Below are positions 5,663 through 10,290 of a stretch of DNA of 10,290 nucleotides, in pieces. Position numbers and translations under genes: made by a program. The notes beneath the pieces are model-generated. The model saw nothing but the letters and a program-made list of their open reading frames with translations. It had not been told where the DNA came from and did no database searches. The stretch is taken from positions 1 through 10,290 of the forward strand of contig JBFEWO010000099.1 of the NCBI GenBank assembly GCA_041546305.1. The letters are read 5' to 3'. Within the stretch, counting starts at the first letter, position 1. The number at the start of each line of letters is the position of its first letter. The DNA comes from JBFEYJ01 sp041546305. GTDB lineage: Bacteria; Pseudomonadota; Gammaproteobacteria; Thiohalomonadales; Thiohalomonadaceae.

Positions 5663-5759
5663 TTCATCATTGTGACCCGTTAAACAAAGTATGGCGGCTT
5701 TCACAGAAAAACTCGGGTTATGACGCAATGCCCTTGTTTAAGGGGAGTTTCTTGGGGTG

Positions 5760-5785
5760 AAAAAAAACCGCCGCAAATGCGGCGG
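5760..5785 (-). terminator. intrinsic terminator of the SoxK-like lipoprotein gene
   Basis: CCGCCGC (5768-5774) and GCGGCGG (5779-5785) form a 7-bp GC-only stem with an AAAT loop; reading the minus strand, a run of eight T follows (5760-5767). It lies 22 bases past the lipoprotein stop, a textbook Rho-independent terminator for that gene, and it isolates xseA from it. Confidence 0.93.
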
Positions 5786-5806
5786 CGGGTTGCAGAGAGT
5801 ACCGAC

Positions 5807-6115
5807 TTAGTGAGAGGAGCCGGCGTTTTTCTGCGCTTCGTACTGGGCCATTGCCGCTGCGCTCTGGTGCTCTGCTTCTTTGGCCAGGGAGGCTGCCTTG
5901 TCGTACTCCTTGGCTTCGGCGGCTTGCTTGGCCTGGTCGATCAGGGTACCGGTATCACGCCACTCATAACCGACCTTGGCGACCTTTTCTCTGGCAGTTT
6001 GTGCTGCCGCAATGGCTTGAGTCGCGTCATCGGCGGATGCCTCGGTACCACCACCGGTGGTGGCGCAGGCACCGAGCATCAGGGACAACGCGGCGAACAG
6101 AACGGTATTCTTCAT
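5807..6115 (-). CDS. small lipoprotein resembling SoxXA-binding protein (SoxK-like)
   Basis: 102 residues. A type II signal peptide ends L-G-A-C (Cys17 lipidated), followed by a short TTGGG-rich linker and an Ala/Lys/Glu-rich, probably two-helix region: DDATQAIAAAQTAREKVAKV, then GYEWRDTG at about 49-56, then IDQAKQAAEAKEYDKAASLAKEAE. The x-WRDT(G) motif followed by an ALK-rich helix recalls SoxXA-binding proteins of sulfur oxidisers, in which the small partner improves the SoxXA cytochrome reaction on thiosulfate. This assignment rests on remembered family resemblance, and a DUF4398-like helical lipoprotein is an alternative. No other sox gene is visible, so it would be an orphan copy. The second ATG (6115) was chosen because GGAGG at 6122-6126 touches the first ATG but stands six bases from this one. 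It is a single-gene unit, divergent from guaB, with a strong terminator. Confidence 0.8.
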   Translation of the reverse strand: MKNTVLFAALSLMLGACATTGGGTEASADDATQAIAAAQTAREKVAKVGYEWRDTGTLIDQAKQAAEAKEYDKAASLAKEAEHQSAAAMAQYEAQKNAGSSH

Positions 6116-6121
6116 GGACAT

Positions 6122-6126
6122 CCTCC
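6122..6126 (-). promoter_or_regulatory. Shine-Dalgarno that decides the lipoprotein start
   Basis: GGAGG on the minus strand abuts an ATG at 6121 but lies six bases before the in-frame ATG at 6115. Only the second has workable spacing. Confidence 0.8.
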
Positions 6127-6158
6127 GAGTGTAATTTTATTTAGGGGGGCTACTCCGA

Positions 6159-6217
6159 GCCGAAAAACGGCCTTTCGGCATAGACTTCCCTGTAGTGCTC
6201 TTCCGCCTGGAGAGCAC
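6159..6217. other. two tandem hairpins in the lipoprotein leader / guaB upstream region
   Basis: First inverted repeat: GCCGAAA (6159-6165) with TTTCGGC (6173-6179), which also has a competing short GCCG/CGGC pairing. Second: GTGCTCT (6195-6201) with AGAGCAC (6211-6217). If the lipoprotein is transcribed from the promoter near 6223-6252, both would lie in its roughly 100-base 5' leader. Whether they regulate anything is unknown. Confidence 0.5.
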
Positions 6218-6222
6218 GCATT

Positions 6223-6252
6223 AGGCTAGCCAGTTTACCGGGCTCTCGTCAA
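6223..6252 (-). promoter_or_regulatory. possible promoter of the lipoprotein gene, facing the guaB promoter
   Basis: TTGACG (6247-6252, five of six) is followed after 18 bases by TAGCCT (6223-6228, three of six) on the minus strand. It interleaves with the guaB promoter on the other strand. The -35 is good and the -10 poor. Confidence 0.33.
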
Positions 6253-6262
6253 ACCTTATAAT
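6234..6262 (+). promoter_or_regulatory. sigma70 promoter of guaB
   Basis: TTTACC (6234-6239) is separated by 17 bases from a perfect TATAAT (6257-6262). The start point is expected near 6269, giving a leader of about 35 bases to the guaB ATG. No PurR-like palindrome is visible around it. Confidence 0.82.
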
Positions 6263-6304
6263 GACTTGTTTATCTAACCGGACAGATAGCGCGGATACCT
6301 ACTT

Positions 6305-7765
6305 ATGAGAATCGTTCAGGAAGCCCTTACATTCGATGACGTTCTGCTGGTCCCGGCGCACTCCAACGTGCTGCCCAAGGATGTCGACCTTTCCACCAAG
6401 CTGACCCGCGAAATTACCTTGAACATTCCATTGGTTTCCGCCGCGATGGATACCGTGACCGAGGGGCGCCTGGCCATCGCTATGGCCCAGGAGGGTGGCA
6501 TTGGCATCATCCACAAGAACATGACCATCGAGCAGCAGGCCGCTGAGGTTCGCAAGGTTAAAAAGTACGAAGCCGGTGTGATCAAGGACCCGATCACCAT
6601 CAGCCCCAATTCGACCATTCGTGAGGTGCTGGAACTGACTTCCACAGCCGGCATTTCCGGGGTGCCAGTGGTGGATGGTGATGAGCTGGTCGGAATAGTG
6701 ACCAATCGCGACATGCGTTTTGAGACCCGTTATGACGCCCCTGTCTCCTCCATCATGACGCCTAAGGAGAAGCTGGTTACGGTCAAAGAGGGTGAAGAGC
6801 GCGAGAAAATCCTGCAGCTCTTCCACCAGTACCGCATCGAGAAACTGTTGGTGGTGGACGACTCCTTCCGCCTGCGAGGCCTGATCACCGTCAAGGATAT
6901 CCGCAAGGCCACGGAAAAGCCCAATGCCTGCAAGGACGATCAGGGGCGCCTTCGTGTCGGTGCCGCGGTGGGCGTGGGGGCTGGTACCGATGAGCGTGTT
7001 GCCGCTCTGGTCGCTGCCGGAGTCGACGTGATCGTGGTCGATACCGCTCATGGCCACTCTCAGGGGGTACTCGATCGGGTGGCATGGGTGAAGAAGAATT
7101 TCCCTGAACTGCAGGTTATCGGTGGCAACATCGCCACCGCCGCTGCCGCCAAGGCCCTGGTGGAAGCTGGTGCCGATGCGGTGAAGGTCGGTATCGGTCC
7201 CGGTTCCATTTGCACCACCCGCATTGTTGCCGGTGTCGGCGTGCCGCAGATCAGCGCCATCTCCAATGTCGCCGAGGCGTTGGAGGGCACCGGAGTGCCG
7301 CTCATCGCTGATGGCGGCATCCGCTTCTCCGGTGACATGGCCAAGGCCATCGTGGCCGGTGCTTCTTCGGTCATGATGGGTTCCATGTTCGCCGGTACAG
7401 AAGAGGCACCCGGGGAGGTGGAGCTGTTCCAGGGCCGTTCCTACAAATCCTATCGCGGAATGGGTTCGCTCGGTGCCATGGGGGGATCGCAGGGCTCCTC
7501 CGACCGTTATTTCCAGGAGAGCACCGAGGCCGACAAGCTGGTCCCGGAAGGGATTGAGGGACGTGTTCCATTCAAAGGGCCGCTCAACCCGGTTATCCAC
7601 CAGCTACTCGGAGGACTGCGCTCATCCATGGGCTATACCGGTTGCAGGAATATCGAAGAGATGCGCACCAAGCCGGAATTTGTCCGTATCACCAACTCCG
7701 GTCTTTCGGAATCCCACGTCCACGATGTGCAGATCACCAAGGAAGCGCCGAACTACCGGCTGTGA
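6305..7765 (+). CDS. guaB: inosine-5'-monophosphate dehydrogenase
   Basis: 486 residues, the normal bacterial length. It oxidises IMP to XMP with NAD+, the committed step of GMP synthesis, in the cytoplasm as a tetramer or octamer. The TIM-barrel catalytic domain is interrupted by two CBS domains (about 93-205) that bind adenine/guanine nucleotides for allosteric control. The catalytic loop GIGPGSICTTRIV spans 296-308 with Cys303; the NAD-side VVDTAHGHS is at 244-252; the phosphate site DGGIRFSGD is at 336-344; and the mobile flap GSSDRYFQ at 397-404 contains the Arg401-Tyr402 pair that activates water. The ATG at 6305 gives the standard N-terminus MRIVQEALTFDDVLLVPAHS; only a weak GGA lies upstream. 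The gene has its own strong promoter and terminator. Unlike E. coli, guaA does not follow, so GMP synthase must be encoded elsewhere. Confidence 0.98.
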   Translation: MRIVQEALTFDDVLLVPAHSNVLPKDVDLSTKLTREITLNIPLVSAAMDTVTEGRLAIAMAQEGGIGIIHKNMTIEQQAAEVRKVKKYEAGVIKDPITISPNSTIREVLELTSTAGISGVPVVDGDELVGIVTNRDMRFETRYDAPVSSIMTPKEKLVTVKEGEEREKILQLFHQYRIEKLLVVDDSFRLRGLITVKDIRKATEKPNACKDDQGRLRVGAAVGVGAGTDERVAALVAAGVDVIVVDTAHGHSQGVLDRVAWVKKNFPELQVIGGNIATAAAAKALVEAGADAVKVGIGPGSICTTRIVAGVGVPQISAISNVAEALEGTGVPLIADGGIRFSGDMAKAIVAGASSVMMGSMFAGTEEAPGEVELFQGRSYKSYRGMGSLGAMGGSQGSSDRYFQESTEADKLVPEGIEGRVPFKGPLNPVIHQLLGGLRSSMGYTGCRNIEEMRTKPEFVRITNSGLSESHVHDVQITKEAPNYRL

Positions 7766-7792
7766 GGATACGGTACAGCTCGTCAAAGAATA

Positions 7793-7815
7793 ACGGCCCC
7801 TTATGGGGCCGTTTT
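7793..7815 (+). terminator. intrinsic terminator of guaB
   Basis: ACGGCCCC (7793-7800) and GGGGCCGT (7805-7812) pair perfectly around a TTAT loop, followed by TTTT (7812-7815) then CG. It lies 27 bases past the guaB stop. The short U-tract makes it moderate in strength. Confidence 0.85.
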
Positions 7816-7939
7816 CGTTGGTGCGCGAATCACGATGCGGTGGCTATCACCGAACGTATTCCCTGGGGTGATTCTATTGTTGCCAAATGCCGAATTTCGT
7901 CCAGTATTTACTCTTACTAGCTACCCTGAGGGAAAAGTC

Positions 7940-8182
7940 ATGACGATGAAAGACATTCAGCTGGTCGATGTAACCATCCATATTGACAAGGACACGGATA
8001 ATGCCACACGCGGCAAGATTGAGGCGGCTTTGCGAGGGATTGATGGGGTGGTCAGCGTGCACATGCCGGAGGAGGAGCGACATCTCATTGTGGTGGAATA
8101 CAATCCCGATACGACGAAATCAATGGATTTGCTTAATGCGGTCAAGCCATTGGCAGGACATGCTGATTTGATCGGTCTGTAG
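7940..8182 (+). CDS. small HMA-fold-like protein without the metal-binding CxxC
   Basis: 80 residues, cytoplasmic (no signal peptide). The predicted beta-alpha-beta-beta-alpha-beta order fits a ferredoxin-like heavy-metal-associated domain: strand VDVTIHID (9-16), helix TRGKIEAALRGI (23-34), strand VVSVHMP (37-43), strand HLIVVEYNP (48-56), helix KSMDLLNAVKPL (60-71), and the end HADLIGL. The loop where HMA proteins carry M-x-C-x-x-C has DKDTDNAT and the protein has no cysteine at all, so copper or zinc binding in the usual way is excluded. ATG 7940 was preferred to ATG 7946 because AGGGA lies six bases upstream. It follows the guaB terminator by 124 bases, where I see no convincing promoter; convergent with the next gene. 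Similar proteins exist in other gammaproteobacteria as I recall, but no function is known to me. Confidence 0.8.
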   Translation: MTMKDIQLVDVTIHIDKDTDNATRGKIEAALRGIDGVVSVHMPEEERHLIVVEYNPDTTKSMDLLNAVKPLAGHADLIGL

Positions 8183-8229
8183 GCGCCTTCTTATTCTTCA
8201 ACATGTGAGGGCGTTGCGACAGGAGCCGG

Positions 8230-8263
8230 CTCGCTCTCCATTACAACTCGCTCTCTATTACAA
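8230..8263. repeat. contiguous 17-bp tandem duplication spanning a stop codon
   Basis: Two adjacent copies, CTCGCTCTCCATTACAA (8230-8246) and CTCGCTCTCTATTACAA (8247-8263), differ by one base. The second contains the TAA stop of the small cysteine protein and its last Leu codon; the first repeats the same stop context just downstream. It looks like a recent slippage duplication with no effect on the protein. Confidence 0.85.
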
Positions 8264-8506
8264 AGGGTGGTCTGGATCGCAACTGCTTTCCAGCACCCAT
8301 ACCCCCCTCTTACACTGAAGCAAGTCGCTGCCGCTACAGACGTAATCATTGTGGTTGTAGAGCGTGTCGTTGAAATAACAGCCGCTGGTTTCAGGGGCTC
8401 CCTGACTGATCACCTCATATTCATCATCCAGTTCATCGGCGACCGGTGAGGTCTTGCGTTCCGGATCTATCGCACCGACATGCGGCACAGACAAACGTGC
8501 ACTCAT
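8258..8506 (-). CDS. unrecognised 82-residue protein with four cysteines
   Basis: I do not recognise a named family with confidence. The N-terminal half (about 1-42) is polar and acidic, with PERKTSPVADELDDEYEV, and has no signal peptide. The C-terminal half is a compact Cys/aromatic module: G-C-Y-F-N-D-T-L-Y-N-H-N-D-Y-V-C at 42-57, then LLQCKRGVWVLESSC at 62-76, with Cys43, 57, 65 and 76. The pattern C-Y-x-x-x-x-x-Y, later L-x-C-x-x-G-x-W is loosely like DUF1496-type small domains, where it is probably a disulphide or metal knuckle. The start is well supported by AGGAG six bases before the ATG at 8506; a longer in-frame start at 8569 lacks one. It follows cmoB by 69 bases and has a possible own promoter. 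Its stop lies within a 17-bp tandem repeat. Confidence 0.72.
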   Translation of the reverse strand: MSARLSVPHVGAIDPERKTSPVADELDDEYEVISQGAPETSGCYFNDTLYNHNDYVCSGSDLLQCKRGVWVLESSCDPDHPL

Positions 8507-8541
8507 GATCTTCTCCTGTACATCCACACCCTTTGAGCTTA

Positions 8542-8569
8542 AGCATAGACACGAAGTGAGAAGAGACAA
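8542..8569 (-). promoter_or_regulatory. possible promoter of the small cysteine protein gene
   Basis: On the minus strand TTGTCT (8564-8569) is followed after 16 bases by TATGCT (8542-8547), about 36 bases before the ATG at 8506. Each hexamer matches four of six or fewer consensus bases. Read-through from cmoB is also possible since I see no terminator between them. Confidence 0.33.
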
Positions 8570-8575
8570 TGATGT

Positions 8576-9556
8576 TTATTGTCGCCGTCGTGCTTTCACC
8601 ACGGCACGGATGGGCGCGGGATGCCCCTCAATGGTGAGGGCGGGATCATTAGGGGCGAGATAGTCGGCCAGGGATTCGAAATGCATCCACTCGGTGCGAC
8701 GTTGTTCCTCAATGGTGGTGGGGCTGACGTCGATCAGTTCAATATCGGCAAGACCAGCTGCTTCCAGCCATTGCATCATGGTCGCAGGGGAGGGGATGGT
8801 ATGAACGTTTTTCATTTTCGCATAGCGCCCCTTGGGGTAGAGCACGTCCCCGGGCCCTCCCTGGATCACCAGCCCCTCCAGGATGAGTTCGCCGCCGGGT
8901 TTCAGGTGTCGTCTCAACTGCTCGATGTGCTCCATGTGATCCTTGCGGTGATAGATCACCCCCATGGAGAAAACGGTATCAAAGGCCCCGCTGCCTTCAG
9001 GAATTTCCTCCAGCTTGAGCGGCAGCACATGCATCGGTTGCTCACCGATGAAGTGACGCATGGCGGCGTATTGCAACACATAGCTAATGGTCGGATCGAT
9101 GGCGATAATGCGCTGGGCACCGGCACCCAGCATACGCCAACCGTAGTAGCCGTTGCCGGAGCCGACATCCAGCACCAGTTTGTCCTTGAGGTCGATCTGT
9201 TTTTCCAGCCGTGCCCATTTCCAGTCGGAGCGCCATTCGGTATCCAGGTGGATACCGTAGGGACAGAAGGGGCCTTTGCGCCAGGGATGGAAGGCCATCA
9301 GAGTTTCACTGATCTGGCGGCGTAGTGCATCGTCGATTTGCGTTGATGAGCCGATGTGCAGGCAGGGAGCGGAGAGGTCGAGGTTGTCGGGATGCAGGTC
9401 AGGCAGCTGCATCAAGGCTTCAAGCCAGCGCGGCAGGTCGCCGTGGCTGGCTAACTTCTCCTCCACCTGGGGCGGGACGCTCTCTAGCCAATGGGCCAGT
9501 GGTGAGTGCTCAAGCCACCGGTAGAGGTGGTCGTAACCAAAGTGGGTAAGGTTCAT
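8576..9556 (-). CDS. cmoB: tRNA U34 carboxymethyltransferase
   Basis: 326 residues, the standard length. CmoB transfers the carboxymethyl group of carboxy-S-adenosylmethionine (Cx-SAM) to 5-hydroxyuridine at wobble position 34 of certain tRNAs, giving cmo5U, which widens codon reading. Visible features: an N-terminal helical region (1-85), the family signature RKGPF plus DTEWRSDWKW at 93-114, SAM motif I VLDVGSGNGYYGWRMLGAGA at 128-147, the acidic AIDP at 152-155, FSMGVIYHRKDH at 196-207, and LKPGGELILEG at 218-228. Lys94, Trp108, Lys113, Tyr202 and Arg317 stand where Cx-SAM-contacting residues are reported for the E. coli enzyme. The ATG lies in an ATGA overlap with the cmoA stop (9553-9556), so translation is coupled and the pair acts as one operon that makes and uses Cx-SAM. 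Confidence 0.97.
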   Translation of the reverse strand: MNLTHFGYDHLYRWLEHSPLAHWLESVPPQVEEKLASHGDLPRWLEALMQLPDLHPDNLDLSAPCLHIGSSTQIDDALRRQISETLMAFHPWRKGPFCPYGIHLDTEWRSDWKWARLEKQIDLKDKLVLDVGSGNGYYGWRMLGAGAQRIIAIDPTISYVLQYAAMRHFIGEQPMHVLPLKLEEIPEGSGAFDTVFSMGVIYHRKDHMEHIEQLRRHLKPGGELILEGLVIQGGPGDVLYPKGRYAKMKNVHTIPSPATMMQWLEAAGLADIELIDVSPTTIEEQRRTEWMHFESLADYLAPNDPALTIEGHPAPIRAVVKARRRQ

Positions 9557-10278
9557 TTGATGGCGGCGATGGAGGCGAAGTTGAAGGCCTGGAACCAGGG
9601 TTCGACGCGGCGAAAACCGGCCTCTTTCAAGCGCTCGCAGTGCTGCACTAGGGTTTCCGGGATGAGCACATTCTCCAGTGCTTGGCGCTTTTGACTGATC
9701 TCCAGTTCCGAGTAGCCGTTGGCGCGCTTGAAGGCCAGGTGCATCCGTTCCTGAAACTGCTGACTCTCCCCATCGGCAAAGCGCAGCTTTTCCGACAGCA
9801 CCAGCACGCCGCCGTGCAGCATCCCGGCATGGATCCGTTGCAGCAATGCCAGGCGCTCCTCCGGCGCCAGGAACTGCAGGGTGAAATTGAGCACCACTAC
9901 CGAGGCGTTGCTCAACGCGATCTTGCGGATATCAGCACAGACCACCTCGACCGGGGTCGGCGAAAGGTCTGTAGCGATATTCTCGCGACAGCGCTCGACC
10001 ATTGCGGAAGCGTTGTCCACCGCCACAATCCGGCAGTTGGCCGTCTGAATGCGGCGGCGAAGGGAGAGGGTGGCGGCGCCCAGCGAGCAGCCGAGATCGT
10101 AAAGGGTTGAGCCCTCTTGTGCGTACTGTTCGGCAAACAGCCCCAGGAGCGCGATGATGTCACCGTAACCGGGTACTGAGCGCCGAATCATGTCCGGAAA
10201 CACTGAAGCGACCCGTTCGTCAAAGGCGAAGTCGACAATATGCTGCTGGGGTGTCGAGTAGATGGCGTCTTTACTCAC
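9553..10278 (-). CDS. cmoA: carboxy-S-adenosyl-L-methionine synthase
   Basis: 241 residues from a GTG start. CmoA converts SAM and prephenate to Cx-SAM and phenylpyruvate, supplying CmoB. The class I methyltransferase fold carries FDERVASVFPDMIRRSVPGY at 19-38, motif I LYDLGCSLGAATLSLRR at 59-75, AVDNASAMVERC at 86-97, VVVLNFTLQFL at 127-137, and FKRANGYSELEISQKRQALEN at 183-203 in which Arg198 corresponds to the arginine that holds the carboxyl of Cx-SAM. GTG at 10278 gives MSKDAIYSTP, close to the usual N-terminus. The frame stays open to the right edge, so an upstream ATG a few codons away cannot be excluded; an out-of-frame ATG overlaps the GTG. An AGG at 10287-10289 could serve as its ribosome binding site. 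Confidence 0.95.
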   Translation of the reverse strand: MSKDAIYSTPQQHIVDFAFDERVASVFPDMIRRSVPGYGDIIALLGLFAEQYAQEGSTLYDLGCSLGAATLSLRRRIQTANCRIVAVDNASAMVERCRENIATDLSPTPVEVVCADIRKIALSNASVVVLNFTLQFLAPEERLALLQRIHAGMLHGGVLVLSEKLRFADGESQQFQERMHLAFKRANGYSELEISQKRQALENVLIPETLVQHCERLKEAGFRRVEPWFQAFNFASIAAIK

Positions 10279-10290
10279 ATCGGTACCTGA

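Noticed and set aside
5731..5744. Hairpin CCCTT-GTTT-AAGGG as a terminator
   Set aside because: The stem is only 5 bp, there is no U-tract in either direction, and the real terminator is at 5760-5785.
6234..6304. PurR operator at guaB
   Set aside because: No palindrome like the ACGCAAACG-type PurR box is visible near the promoter.
6299..7600. Long open frame (433 codons) on the minus strand opposite guaB
   Set aside because: It is an antisense shadow of a clear IMP dehydrogenase gene; the product is His/Gly/Asp-rich with no recognisable domain, and its frame is open because of codon bias on the other strand.
8507..8569. Upstream start at 8569 for the small cysteine protein
   Set aside because: AGGAG six bases before the ATG at 8506 supports the shorter form; the longer one nearly abuts the cmoB stop and has no Shine-Dalgarno.
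1..10290. Mobile elements, CRISPR arrays, tRNA or rRNA genes, toxin-antitoxin pairs
   Set aside because: No transposase, integrase, spaced repeats or RNA-gene signatures seen; gene content and coding style look uniform across the window.

Overview
The window looks like the chromosome of a gammaproteobacterium. The evidence is the cmoA-cmoB pair, the divergent guaB/xseA arrangement also seen in E. coli, the moderately high GC content, and a small lipoprotein that resembles the SoxXA-binding (SoxK-type) proteins of sulfur oxidisers. A Chromatiales-like sulfur oxidiser is a reasonable guess but is not proven here. I see no insertion sequence, phage, CRISPR or RNA gene.

Layout from left to right. 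(1) 1-251, minus: start of an SlyD-like FKBP prolyl isomerase, cut by the window edge. (2) 341-3268, minus: a compact four-gene operon encoding, in transcription order, an exported TlpA-like thioredoxin, a DUF4266 lipoprotein with a Gly/Cys tail, a DUF3570 predicted outer-membrane beta-barrel and an ApbE-family FMN transferase. (3) 3408-5628, minus: xseA followed by an exported M23 peptidase gene, overlapping by 14 bp. (4) 5807-6115, minus: a SoxK-like small lipoprotein with a strong terminator. (5) 6305-7765, plus: guaB (IMP dehydrogenase) with its own promoter and terminator, not followed by guaA. (6) 7940-8182, plus: an HMA-fold-like small protein lacking the metal-binding CxxC. (7) 8258-8506, minus: an unrecognised 82-residue protein with four cysteines. 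(8) 8576-10278, minus: cmoB and cmoA, which make the cmo5U34 wobble modification of tRNA.

The most interesting part is the 341-3268 operon. The DUF3570 barrel carries D-S-L-T-G-A-S at residues 75-81. This matches the D-x-x-(S/T)-G-A-(S/T) motif to which ApbE enzymes attach FMN covalently, and an apbE gene ends the same operon. The simplest reading is an outer-membrane flavoprotein with its own flavinyltransferase, a lipoprotein partner and a thiol-redox helper, that is, a cell-envelope redox system of unknown substrate. The predicted promoter has a -35 element overlapped by a PmrA/QseB-like direct repeat (HTTAAD-N5-HTTAAD), and a strong hairpin sits directly before apbE. The ApbE lacks a visible signal peptide and has Gly where the usual metal-binding Asp is expected, so its location and activity are open questions. 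The remaining genes are housekeeping or poorly known small proteins.
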